A DNA stretch of 9,339 nt from assembly GCA_015232735.1 (NCBI GenBank), contig JADFZC010000065.1, positions 1 to 9,339 on the forward strand. The letters are read 5' to 3'. The position numbers and the translations under genes were made by a program. The stretch comes from Oligoflexales bacterium. GTDB taxonomy: Bacteria > Bdellovibrionota > Oligoflexia > Oligoflexales > Oligoflexaceae. Below, one piece after another: positions 1 through 7,012 of this stretch (its first letter is position 1; each line of letters starts with the position of its first letter). Below the pieces are notes generated by a model that ran no database searches, was not told the origin of the DNA, and saw only the letters and a program-made list of their open reading frames with translations.

Positions 1-178
1 AACTGCTGAAGAGAATTATGAAAAAAAATGCTACGGCAAGAACAGAGAGCCATTTTGAGAAAAAACTTACACCGTGGTAGTAACACTCCTTAATATACTG
101 AAATAATGAAGAGTTCTTAAAAACCAGGCAGATTGTGATTAGAATTACAAGTGCGATTGTCAGGAAACCAAAGCTCAT
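1..178 (-). CDS. Small membrane protein, 5' part only (3' end beyond the left edge)
   Basis: I do not recognise this gene. On the minus strand an open frame runs off the left edge, giving 59 complete codons from the ATG at 178. Two hydrophobic stretches are clear: residues about 3-20 (FGFLTIALVILITICLVF) and about 43-59 (WLSVLAVAFFFIILFSS). A polar segment of about 20 residues lies between them, so at least two membrane helices are expected. I chose the start at 178 because a perfect Shine-Dalgarno, GAGGTGAT, lies four bases upstream. The frame is also open to an ATG at 247, which would add MAFASIYQRRVPDDAADYFEVI plus one Leu; that ATG has no good ribosome binding site, and an in-frame stop lies at 266-268. 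The gene is divergent from the LysM gene. No function can be assigned from two helices. Confidence 0.6.
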   Translation of the reverse strand, partial: MSFGFLTIALVILITICLVFKNSSLFQYIKECYYHGVSFFSKWLSVLAVAFFFIILFSS

Positions 179-182
179 CAAA

Positions 183-190
183 ATCACCTC
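183..190 (-). promoter_or_regulatory. Perfect Shine-Dalgarno deciding the start at 178
   Basis: The minus strand reads GAGGTGAT, then TTTG, then ATG. This is an eight-base match to the usual 16S 3' end complement at ideal spacing. It favours the start at 178 over the in-frame ATG at 247. Confidence 0.6.
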
Positions 191-247
191 GAAATAGTCA
201 GCCGCATCATCCGGAACACGCCGTTGATAAATGCTTGCAAAAGCCAT

Positions 248-681
248 ACCTAAAATTTTTTTTAATTAAATGAATGAAAAAACCAAGGAAATTATTACCT
301 AAGGAGTGTTGAACTTTCGTATATGGCTTGTACATGTGTTTAAGTCTTGAGCCAAATTTCAGTAATAAAAAAGAGCTGGTAGAGACTTTGGAGAGAGTAT
401 TCAACAGAAGTAAGGAGGAATATTCACGGCTATAGGGAAAAGTCTGCCCCTTGTTGGATTATTTAATGCGATTTGTAATTGACTAAAGAGATCAATTTTT
501 TTTCCGAAGCTGTGAGTGAAACGTTTCGATGGAGACTCATGAGGAGGAAATTAAAATTGATTTTTCAAGGAAGGAGGTGTGAATGGAGTAAAATCTGTTC
601 GAGTTTAGATAGGTTATTTGATTGTAGCTTAATTTTTTTTTGAATATTGGATTCATAATTAATAAAAGGAGAGAAACATTT
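248..681. other. Gene-free leader between divergent genes, with orphan Shine-Dalgarno sequences
   Basis: I see no convincing gene in this stretch. Three strong Shine-Dalgarno-like sequences lie on the plus strand: TAAGGAGG at 411-418 with no start codon nearby, GAGGAGG at 541-547, and AAGGAGGTG at 571-579. The last is followed five bases later by ATG GAG TAA (583-591), a two-codon open frame. A 43-codon GTG frame (512-643) overlaps the last two but has no clear ribosome binding site of its own. The stretch could be a regulatory leader for the LysM gene or remains of lost small genes. I found no promoter good enough to call. Confidence 0.4.
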
Positions 682-1893
682 ATGATTACGAGAGTGTGGC
701 ATGCTTTTGCTGTCGCATTTCTTCTGATGATCTCACCGATGGTATTCTTTGGCTGTGCAAGTTCTGAAGATGGAGCACAGCAGGAAGAAGCTGCGGTGGA
801 AGGTGATTCAGAACAAAGTGCAGCAGAACCAGGCGATCAGACGGAAGCTAACGCTGATGGAGCCGCTAAGCAGCAGGGAGGAGACGCACAGGCTGCCGGT
901 GGTGGCGGAGATCAATCCGGTGGAGGCAGTAACTTGGAAGCTGGTGAAACACCTAGCGAGCAAAGCGCAACTGGAAGTCAGCAGGGAACTTCAGCACAAG
1001 AAGGAGCTACTGCTCAGCAGGGCGCAACAGGGGCTCAACAGGGTGCAACAGCTCAAGCATCAGGTACAGGACAGGGTGATCTTCAAGAGATTATGGATGA
1101 AATGAATTCAGGCGGCGCAGCCGCAGCAGGTAGTCAAGGACAGGCTTCTCAAGGGGAGACGGCTCAAACTCAGGGTGCCCAGAAACCTCAGGCTGATAAA
1201 ACGGCTGCAGGTGATCCGGCGGCACAAGGGGATCAGGGAGCTCAGGCGTCAGGTCAGACGGGGGCTGGAACTTCAGCATCTTCAGAACCGATTTCGTCAG
1301 GGTTACCCGAATTGGGATCAAAGATGTCCTATATTGTCCAAAAAGGGGACAATCTAGCTACTATTGCTAAGAAAATCTATGGTGATATGTCCAAATGGAA
1401 GGAGATCGCAAATTTTACTGGAATTACCAATCCAAAGTTAATATACCCCGGTGATGTGGTATATTATCAATTAACAGAACAAACGATGGCTTTTGCAACT
1501 TCTTATGAATCCGTAACGAGATCAGAAGTTGTTGTGAAGCAGGGTGATACGCTTTCTACAATTGCTAAGAGAGTACTTGGCAGCAGTCAGAACTGGAAAA
1601 TCATCTGGAGACAGAATGATAATATTGACAATCCGGATTCACTTACAGCCGGCACGGTCATTTATTATGTAGCTTCAGGTGCAACGACATCAAGCATTGA
1701 CTTGGGAAAAACAAATTTTGTTAAAGTCAGCATTAAAAACAGTGCTAATCAAAAACTATTAACAAGCAATACGGTTGAATCAAATCAAGAAACAACAACA
1801 GGAAACCAGTTGGAAACAGTAAACTTTAATGTTGAAAACAGTGCAGCAAGAAATTTTGTCGTAATAACATACGATTATGCACGAGCAATATGA
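682..1893 (+). CDS. Lipoprotein with long disordered linker and two LysM domains
   Basis: The 403-residue protein is probably an envelope lipoprotein that binds peptidoglycan. Residues 1-25 form a signal peptide with a hydrophobic core and a lipobox-like VFFGC, placing the lipidated Cys at 25; Phe at -3 is not typical. Residues about 26-212 are low-complexity, rich in Gly, Ala, Gln, Ser and Glu, with repeats such as QQGATGAQQGATAQ, and are likely disordered. Two LysM domains follow at about 216-264 (starts SYIVQKGDNLATIAKKIYGD) and 282-330 (starts EVVVKQGDTLSTIAKRVLGS), then a 73-residue tail with no recognised domain. The start is the ATG at 682, with AGGAGAG at 667-673 eight bases upstream; an in-frame TTG at 640 lacks a binding site. 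LysM binds the GlcNAc-containing glycan strands of peptidoglycan. No catalytic domain is visible, so a structural or adaptor role is likelier than a hydrolase. Confidence 0.85.
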   Translation: MITRVWHAFAVAFLLMISPMVFFGCASSEDGAQQEEAAVEGDSEQSAAEPGDQTEANADGAAKQQGGDAQAAGGGGDQSGGGSNLEAGETPSEQSATGSQQGTSAQEGATAQQGATGAQQGATAQASGTGQGDLQEIMDEMNSGGAAAAGSQGQASQGETAQTQGAQKPQADKTAAGDPAAQGDQGAQASGQTGAGTSASSEPISSGLPELGSKMSYIVQKGDNLATIAKKIYGDMSKWKEIANFTGITNPKLIYPGDVVYYQLTEQTMAFATSYESVTRSEVVVKQGDTLSTIAKRVLGSSQNWKIIWRQNDNIDNPDSLTAGTVIYYVASGATTSSIDLGKTNFVKVSIKNSANQKLLTSNTVESNQETTTGNQLETVNFNVENSAARNFVVITYDYARAI

Positions 1894-1899
1894 TTGTAA

Positions 1900-2073
1900 C
1901 TAAAAACATGTAGCCATATTGCACTAGCTCATATCAAAGGATCAATAAATGATCTGATAAACAAGCTGAAGGGATATGAACTGGATGTAAATAAGGCAAA
2001 AGAAAGAAAGAAAGAAATTGGAGATAGGCTAAAAGAATGGAAAAACGAAGAAAAATCACTTGCAACCAAATGA
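1900..2073 (+). pseudogene. Coding remnant, in frame with the LysM gene after two stops
   Basis: An open frame of 57 codons plus TGA lies directly after the LysM gene, in the same frame, but is separated from it by TGA (1891-1893) and TAA (1897-1899). It has no ATG, GTG or TTG start. Its translation is charged and helical, with segments such as IKGSINDLINKLKGYE and ERKKEIGDRLKEWKNEE, and it looks like a coiled-coil tail. A short AAAG microsatellite (about 1999-2016) lies inside it. It could be the eroded 3' end of a longer gene or an accidental open frame; the protein-like composition favours a remnant. Confidence 0.3.
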
Positions 2074-2812
2074 ATGAAAACCTAAAGGCGTGTAGGTTAT
2101 CTCTCATTTAAGACGCCAGGCAAGAAGATGTTTCTTGTAAAAGATTCTTTAAGCACCCAAATTTAATATTTTCAGAGGGTTTAACTTCCCGCGAATAAAC
2201 TGTTTAATTAGTCGCCGGTTAAGTGGTACAAGCGGCTGATTGAAGAGTCCTCAAACATATATTATCGCCTATTCAAATTGTCTATTCAGATATGATTTTG
2301 AATAATCAAAGGTATGCGAGAATGAAATTTGTCTCAGAACTGAGGGATATATTTTGTATTTTCTAAAATCGGAATGGTGTAAGGCAAAATGGTTTTGAGA
2401 TTCCTGCTTGATTTTTTTGGTTTTGACATTTTGACTTTAAGTTTTTATTCTCTTGGCGTAACCGGGGGTGGGATGAGGATAGCCGGCGTTCTCCGGCAAA
2501 TGTACTGCTGACTTTGGTCGGCTGAACAAATTCGCCTGCGTCAATAGGTGGTGGTTCAATATATCTAACCTGGCTTCAGCCAGAACCCAAAAACTGTCAG
2601 CGGTCAGCCATCAGCTGTCAGCTCTTAGGCCAAAAAGCTGATAGCTGATCGCCAATGGTTGTCTCTTTGCCTGCAATTTTCTGTGTAAAATGTGCAGAAT
2701 TTAACGGCAGAGAGACTAATGTGCCAGTGTTAGTTGTTGAATAACTGATTAGACATGAATATGCATTGCCTAGACTTGATTTATCATGATTACTCAAAAA
2801 CAAATTTTATGA
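2074..2812. other. Gene-free region with small hairpins
   Basis: No supported gene lies in this 739-bp stretch. Small inverted repeats are visible: CAAGAA/TTCTTG (2121-2137), GCCGG/CCGGC (2482-2497), CTGGCT/AGCCAG (2570-2583) and the larger one at 2610-2649. The minus strand is open from 2575 to a stop at 2363-2365 but has no start codon. The part from about 2400 to 2580 differs in texture from its AT-rich surroundings and may be a dispersed repeat. No canonical Rho-independent terminator is seen for either converging gene. Confidence 0.4.
2610..2649. repeat. Imperfect palindrome built from TCAGC/GCTGA words
   Basis: The arms ATCAGCTGTCAGCT (2610-2623) and AGCTGATAGCTGAT (2636-2649) pair over 14 positions with a single G.T pair around a 12-base loop. 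The left flank carries more copies of the same word (GTCAGCGGTCAGCC, 2596-2609). This TCAGC-rich sequence looks like a dispersed intergenic repeat. It follows the nucleotidyltransferase gene by about 160 bp and has no T-run, so it is not a standard terminator. Confidence 0.6.
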
Positions 2813-3835
2813 CTATTCTTCATTGACTATGACTATTTCATCTCTGAACAAGATACTGTCTGTATAGGCAGCGTTGTTCTTCAGCATTACTTCATCTATC
2901 AACAATGAGTTGCTTATGGATACGCCCTCTGGAATGGGTAATATTTTTGTAATAATGACGTTTGGACCAATTTGTGATGTTTTTGGGATTTTGAGATTCC
3001 TTGGGATCATGTTATTTCCTTTTATTGAAGGGTTATTTGTTGATTCAGTTACCAGGGAAACATCGCTTTTGAGTTTTTTTGTTAGAAAGGAGATTCCAAG
3101 TCTTTGATCCAGATTCTTGTTGTAATTTTTGACAAAATCCGTAACCGCTCTCAAATATTCATAAGGGGTGCCCATATCGTGCCAGAACCCATCATGTTGG
3201 CATGATTTTAATATTAATCCTTTTTGAAGGGCTTCTTTATAAACGTCTGTTATGTGCCAATATCCGGTTTGCGGGGCGAATTTTCTGAATTTCTCGGATA
3301 CAATATGGATACCGGTGAAGGTATGCATGGTAACTTTGCCTTGGTTGTCATTTGCCGGCATCTGACCTATGCCAACTATTTTATCCCCGTCACAATATAC
3401 GGGATTTTTGTTGGGTAGCAGGTTTGGTAAAAGCAAAAGCGTGGCATCAGCATCTGCTTCTTGGTGAGCATTGATAAGCTTGTTTAGATCTGCATCTGAG
3501 ATGATATCCGAATTATAGATTAGAACATCAGCTCCCTTGAAAAAATCAGAAAGAGGGCCAAGCGCTCCTCCGGTACCAAGTAATTCTTTTTCATAAGAAA
3601 TATTCACATTTGAAATAAGTCCGCAGTCTTTTATATGGGACCTGATTTTTTCAGGTAGATAATGGGAATTTAGAGCAATTTCCGAAATATCTGTATCGTA
3701 AATTCTCCAGAACGCCAGATCTAGAAGAGTCGGAAAACAGAATGGGAATAGAGGCTTCGGCAGGTAGAATGTAAGTGGTTTGAGTCTGGTACCCAGACCT
3801 GCCGCTAAAATAAAGGCTTTTATCGGGCGCGTCAT
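2813..3835 (-). CDS. Sugar-1-phosphate nucleotidyltransferase, MurU-like
   Basis: This 340-residue protein should join a sugar 1-phosphate to an NTP, giving an NDP-sugar and pyrophosphate in the cytoplasm. The N-terminus has the family signature AAGLGTRLKPLT followed by LPKPL (residues 11-29). The probable metal-binding Asp is in YNSD (Asp110). TGIHIV lies at 174-179 and FWHDMGTPYEYL at 217-228. Residues about 285-335 resemble a short left-handed beta-helix with hexapeptide-like turns. I chose the ATG at 3835 because it overlaps the kinase stop as ATGA and the family signature starts soon after; a longer frame to 3883 would sit inside the kinase gene. Pairing with an AmgK-like kinase suggests MurNAc or GlcNAc 1-phosphate uridylylation, as in MurU. 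Pseudomonas MurU is only about 220 residues and lacks the C-terminal extension, so another sugar remains possible. Confidence 0.85.
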   Translation of the reverse strand: MTRPIKAFILAAGLGTRLKPLTFYLPKPLFPFCFPTLLDLAFWRIYDTDISEIALNSHYLPEKIRSHIKDCGLISNVNISYEKELLGTGGALGPLSDFFKGADVLIYNSDIISDADLNKLINAHQEADADATLLLLPNLLPNKNPVYCDGDKIVGIGQMPANDNQGKVTMHTFTGIHIVSEKFRKFAPQTGYWHITDVYKEALQKGLILKSCQHDGFWHDMGTPYEYLRAVTDFVKNYNKNLDQRLGISFLTKKLKSDVSLVTESTNNPSIKGNNMIPRNLKIPKTSQIGPNVIITKILPIPEGVSISNSLLIDEVMLKNNAAYTDSILFRDEIVIVNEE

Positions 3836-4911
3836 AATGTATTTCCAATGTATTCGATGATTTTTTTTGATATAAATGGCCACCTGTCATCATACAGATT
3901 TGAATCTGTAAGAGTTTCAAGTGCTGGTTTCACATATTTGAGATAATTGCCCTTCTCTTTTTTAATTGTTAAATATCCAAAGCTTCCTATAGCTTTGATT
4001 TGTCTTTGCAGCAGCATTGGCTTCCAGTCTTTTTCTATCTGGAAGCCAACCTCTGGACCCACGGTTGCCTTAATATGTGAAATACCTTTTTTAAACAGCC
4101 GCATTCGGAAATCATTTTTTAGAGGTATGTATGAATCGAAGCAAAGAGATACAAGATCATATGCTGGATGACCCAGCCGTGCATCTTGAAAATCAATAAC
4201 AGCAATTTCATTATCTTTGTACATAAGATTTCTCGAATGGTAATCTCTGTGAACAAAATAGTTGGAAAGTTTTTCGAGATGTTCTCCAAGCGAGTTTATT
4301 TCAATATCAAAAATTTTTTTTTCTTCATGGCAAAGTTTTTTTTCCATAAGAGGTTCAAGGTAATTGTCTAAAAAGAAATTCAATTCCCATATGAATCTGG
4401 CTTTGTCAAAACTTCTTTTTGTCCATACCAGGCCGTCTCTCCTTGGTATTGAGAGAAAATTACTGATAATTTTTATTGCTTTCAAATAAAGTTCCTCAAT
4501 TTTGAACAATTCATCTTTTTCAAGATTTTTTAGTGCTATTGACTCGAACATATCATCGCCGTAATCTTCAATTACGAGAGATCCTTGTTCAGGAAGGGCC
4601 TTAATAGGTTTTGGAACACATACCCCATGCTCCTCTAGGATTTTCCCTACAGTAATCCATTCATATTTGTCGTTCCTTAAGAGATCAATCTCGCTTTTTG
4701 AAAGTCTCATCAATACAAAGGTGCTATGGGTTTCGGCGCATCTGATTCGGTAATAACTTCTGTCGGAGCCGTCGCCGGCTAACCAGCAAATTGAGACTGA
4801 TTTTAGTCCAAGCGCTTTTGCAATCTCATTTTTATCAGGAATCAATTTTGATTGAGCTATGTTTGTTTGTTCTGTTTTTTCCTGCAAATTGGCTTTGTTT
4901 GATCTTGACAT
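3832..4911 (-). CDS. Aminoglycoside-phosphotransferase-fold kinase, AmgK-like sugar kinase
   Basis: This 359-residue protein has the APH/choline-kinase fold. Visible motifs are GDGSDRSYYRI (47-57), matching the SDR(R/S)YYR-type loop of AmgK proteins; LVIEDYGDD (112-120) in the hinge; the catalytic loop FVHRDYHSRNLM (219-230) with catalytic Asp223; and VIDFQDARLGHPAYDL (238-253) with metal-binding Asp240. AmgK phosphorylates the anomeric carbon of MurNAc and GlcNAc during cell-wall recycling, and the directly following nucleotidyltransferase is the expected next enzyme. The two genes overlap by 4 bp, implying translational coupling. The lipid-kinase gene ends 44 bp upstream. The start ATG at 4911 has only a weak CGGG upstream, and the first 22 or so residues are polar and may not be conserved. 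The substrate is inferred from context; other APH-fold small-molecule kinases are possible. Confidence 0.8.
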   Translation of the reverse strand: MSRSNKANLQEKTEQTNIAQSKLIPDKNEIAKALGLKSVSICWLAGDGSDRSYYRIRCAETHSTFVLMRLSKSEIDLLRNDKYEWITVGKILEEHGVCVPKPIKALPEQGSLVIEDYGDDMFESIALKNLEKDELFKIEELYLKAIKIISNFLSIPRRDGLVWTKRSFDKARFIWELNFFLDNYLEPLMEKKLCHEEKKIFDIEINSLGEHLEKLSNYFVHRDYHSRNLMYKDNEIAVIDFQDARLGHPAYDLVSLCFDSYIPLKNDFRMRLFKKGISHIKATVGPEVGFQIEKDWKPMLLQRQIKAIGSFGYLTIKKEKGNYLKYVKPALETLTDSNLYDDRWPFISKKIIEYIGNTL

Positions 4912-4955
4912 AAAATAACCCGAGAAAAAAAGTAATTATGAAATGGTAAATATAT

Positions 4956-5900
4956 TTAGACCAGAAAGTTTATTTTTGGCCCACGTCTTATTGACAGCAC
5001 GTTGCTCTCAGAACTGTAAACCTCACCATCAAGAGTATATGAAAAGGGGTCTTCCCCCCTGATTTCCAGCTCATCACACAGGAAATGAAATTTTCCAATA
5101 GATTCACCTTCTTTATTATTAAGCAGGATGAAGGGAAAGTGCCATAGAAGATTTTTGGCGGATGAAGTGATGCTGATGGCCTGCAGTTTGCTTTCAAAAT
5201 TTTTTAGGTTCATTAAGAGTGGAATATTTAAGGGAAGTTTCGATATGGATGCCACAATAGTGCTAAGTGAATTGTGATGTAGTGCGGCCGTTTGAGGTTT
5301 TGGTAAAAAGGTAATAGGTCTCCCTTTTATCAGGCTTTGATAAAGTTGACCGTGGTGGAGCGCTGAAAAGATTATCCTGGCTCCGAGGCAGAAGGCTTCA
5401 AAATGGCCCTTCTTGTCACGGTAAAATTCATTTAATATATTGAGACTTGAACCATCAGCATATAAAAAACCCACGTTATTTTCGACGATTATAGAAGTTC
5501 TTGTCAAAGTCTTCAGCGAGGTGAATGGATCATTCATTTCCAACAAGCGTTTAAGTTTTTTTTGATAACATCCCCGAATACCCAAATCGTTGGCCAGGAC
5601 ATTCATTGTACCTCCGCCAAGCAGCACAAAGGATGGGAGCTGTGTTTTGTTATAAAATTTGTACGCAGCACTCAAGATTCTGGAAACAGTTCCATCACCG
5701 CCATCGATTACTACGATTTTAGGCTTATAGACCAGGTGGTTTTTAATTATTGTTTCCAGCTGGTTAAGGGAATTTGAGACATCCAGAACCGCTTTGGTGT
5801 TAACAATGTCGCTCAATTGGTTTATTCTGCCCGGCGTCAGTTTGTTTGCTTTGGAGTTTGGATTTGTTATGATTCTTATATCTGGCATTGAGAAGCCCAT
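4956..5900 (-). CDS. Diacylglycerol kinase-family lipid kinase
   Basis: The 314-residue protein matches the diacylglycerol kinase catalytic family, which transfers phosphate from ATP to a lipid or sphingoid hydroxyl at the membrane. An N-terminal strand and loop, IRIITNPNS (8-16), is followed by the nucleotide-binding IDGGDGT (65-71), then LLGGGTMNVLANDLG (93-107), the GT.N motif. The C-terminal half carries YTLDGEV (288-294), the conserved DGE of this family. No membrane helix is evident. It is probably the first gene of a cluster with the sugar kinase and nucleotidyltransferase. The start may be ATG 5900 or ATG 5888 (four codons later); neither has a Shine-Dalgarno, so weak or leaderless initiation is possible. 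Only 18 bp separate it from the divergent rpoH start. The lipid substrate cannot be read from the sequence. Confidence 0.8.
   Translation of the reverse strand: MGFSMPDIRIITNPNSKANKLTPGRINQLSDIVNTKAVLDVSNSLNQLETIIKNHLVYKPKIVVIDGGDGTVSRILSAAYKFYNKTQLPSFVLLGGGTMNVLANDLGIRGCYQKKLKRLLEMNDPFTSLKTLTRTSIIVENNVGFLYADGSSLNILNEFYRDKKGHFEAFCLGARIIFSALHHGQLYQSLIKGRPITFLPKPQTAALHHNSLSTIVASISKLPLNIPLLMNLKNFESKLQAISITSSAKNLLWHFPFILLNNKEGESIGKFHFLCDELEIRGEDPFSYTLDGEVYSSESNVLSIRRGPKINFLV
5865..5873 (+). promoter_or_regulatory. Candidate extended -10 promoter for rpoH, inside the divergent gene
   Basis: TGTTATGAT fits an extended -10 element (TG, one base, then TATGAT against TATAAT). A weak -35 (TTTGCT, 5845-5850) lies 17 bp upstream. 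Transcription would start near 5880, giving a leader of about 40 bases to the rpoH ATG. It lies within the first codons of the lipid-kinase gene. This is prediction by eye only. Confidence 0.3.
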
Positions 5901-5918
5901 ATTAAAAAGGTTTATTTG

Positions 5919-6791
5919 ATGGATTACGATAATAATAAATCATTGACAACAATTTCTCCTTTACAGCTTTACCTGCGAGAGATTGCTAAATACCCTTTAT
6001 TATCTCCGGAAGAGGAACTTGAGGCAGCAGAAAAACATTTTAATGATGGTGATATTTCAGCAGCACACAGGCTGGTTACTTCAAATTTGAGGTTAGTGGT
6101 TAAAATAGCTAGTGATTTCAAGCAGGCGCAGGTAAATTTTCTAGATCTTATTCAGGAAGGTAATTACGGTCTTATGCAGGCTGTAAAAAAATTTAATCCA
6201 TATAAAGGAGTTAAATTATCAAGTTATGCGGCGTGGTGGATCAGGGCTTATATTCTAAAGTATATTATGGATAATAAAAGTCAGGTTAAAATTGGTACAA
6301 CCGCGGCACAAAGAAAACTCTTTTTTAACCTTAAAAAAGAAGCCGACCGCCTTTTGTCAGAATATGATCAGCTTGATACAAAGCTTCTTGCGGAGAGTCT
6401 TAATGTTCGGGAGAAAGATGTTATTGAAATGCAGATACGTCTTAACAAGAGTGACGTATCATTGGATGCTCCCAGCTCAAGCGAAGAGGATTCTCCAAGC
6501 AGAGGGAGCCTCATAGCTCATCAGGCCGAATCTGTCGAAGAGCAACTTGCCTCATCTCAAATAAAAGAGATTTTCGGAGAACACCTTGAAGAGTTCAGGA
6601 AGACGCTTAAAGGAAGGGATCTGGAAATTTTCAATATCAGAATGATAAATGAAAATCCGATTACCCTGCAGGAGCTTGGTGACAGATACGGGATAACTCG
6701 AGAGAGGGCGCGTCAGCTTGAAAGCAAAATTTTGGAGAATTTGAAAAAATTTGTAAAAGAAAAAGGGATCATCGATGTTGAGGTTAATTAG
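5919..6791 (+). CDS. rpoH: RNA polymerase sigma factor, sigma-32 (RpoH) family
   Basis: This 290-residue sigma-70-family factor is near the usual RpoH length (E. coli 284). Region 1.2 is SPLQLYLREIAKYPLLSPEE (13-32). Region 2 runs through LVTSNLRLVVKIA (52-64), the core-binding and -10 helix DLIQEGNYGLMQAVKKF (76-92) and SSYAAWWIRAYI (101-112). QRKLFFNLKK (131-140) is the RpoH box that marks sigma-32 within the family. Region 4 has the helix-turn-helix TLQELGDRYGITRERARQL (249-267) for the -35 element. The start is ATG 5919, with AAAAAGG (5904-5910) eight bases upstream; the TTG just before is unlikely. RpoH directs transcription of heat-shock chaperone and protease genes. I see no heat-shock promoter here. 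The last base of its TAG stop codon is also the first base of the palindrome at 6791. Confidence 0.88.
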   Translation: MDYDNNKSLTTISPLQLYLREIAKYPLLSPEEELEAAEKHFNDGDISAAHRLVTSNLRLVVKIASDFKQAQVNFLDLIQEGNYGLMQAVKKFNPYKGVKLSSYAAWWIRAYILKYIMDNKSQVKIGTTAAQRKLFFNLKKEADRLLSEYDQLDTKLLAESLNVREKDVIEMQIRLNKSDVSLDAPSSSEEDSPSRGSLIAHQAESVEEQLASSQIKEIFGEHLEEFRKTLKGRDLEIFNIRMINENPITLQELGDRYGITRERARQLESKILENLKKFVKEKGIIDVEVN

Positions 6792-6819
6792 TCCCAAGGC
6801 GCTTTCAGCGCCTTGGGAC
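6791..6819. repeat. Perfect palindrome, 12-bp stem, directly after rpoH
   Basis: GTCCCAAGGCGC and GCGCCTTGGGAC pair perfectly around the five-base loop TTTCA. It would form a strong RNA hairpin on either transcript and could stop transcription or protect the rpoH 3' end. No T-run follows, so it is not a standard intrinsic terminator. It has the same architecture as the palindrome at 9151-9177: GTC and GAC outer ends and CGC/GCG at the loop. Confidence 0.75.
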
Positions 6820-6821
6820 GT

Positions 6822-6849
6822 ATCCTGGCAAGCGAAGCTTGCATAGGAT
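6822..6849. repeat. Second hairpin of the composite repeat
   Basis: The outer stem ATCCT/AGGAT encloses an inner stem GCAAGC-GAA-GCTTGC. The same 28-bp cassette, with the inner loop GAA changed to AAA on the minus strand, occurs at the right end of the window, which shows that this is a repeated module and not a unique terminator. Confidence 0.6.
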
Positions 6850-6888
6850 CTCTCCCGAGATTTAGACATGTGACAAACAGGCCCCATA

Positions 6889-7012
6889 CCGTTTCATTCA
6901 TTAGCCATTATTATTAACATCCATCCCCACATCCGTTTCATTCATTAGCCATTATTGTTAGCATCCATCCCCACATCCGTTTCATTCATTAGCCATTATC
7001 ATTAGCACACAT
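6889..7012. repeat. Three tandem copies of a 44-bp repeat
   Basis: Copies begin at 6889, 6933 and 6977, each with CCGTTTCATTCATTAGCCAT. The first two run the full 44 bp and the third is about 36 bp before it diverges. They differ at a few positions near the TTATTATTA/TTATTGTTA/TTATCATTA stretch. There are no unique spacers and no coding frame, so this is a small VNTR-like array. It lies wholly between the convergent rpoH and uvrD genes. Confidence 0.85.

Noticed and set aside
207..404. 65-residue minus-strand open frame
   Set aside because: It overlaps the 5' end of the better-supported membrane-protein frame, has no ribosome binding site and no recognisable domain.
749..1357. Open frames in other frames over the LysM linker
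   Set aside because: They are shadows caused by the repetitive Gly/Ala/Gln-rich coding sequence.
2366..2575. 70-codon open minus-strand stretch
   Set aside because: It has no start codon, and the translation resembles no family I know; kept only as part of a possible repeat.
2618..2803. 61-residue minus-strand open frame after the nucleotidyltransferase
   Set aside because: It begins with TTG without a binding site and its end is made of the TCAGC repeat, so it is unlikely to be a gene.
3832..4911. Antibiotic-resistance aminoglycoside phosphotransferase
   Set aside because: The fold is shared, but the SDRSYYR-type loop and the coupled nucleotidyltransferase fit a sugar-salvage kinase better.
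6791..6819. Canonical Rho-independent terminator for rpoH
   Set aside because: The stem is strong but no T-run follows, and the sequence belongs to a repeat family. A termination role stays possible but is not shown.
6882..6889. CCCCATAC as a sigma-32 type -10 element
   Set aside because: No CTTGAA-like -35 lies at the right distance, and it would fire into the 3' end of uvrD.
6889..7012. CRISPR array
   Set aside because: The copies are contiguous with no unique spacers and no cas genes are nearby.
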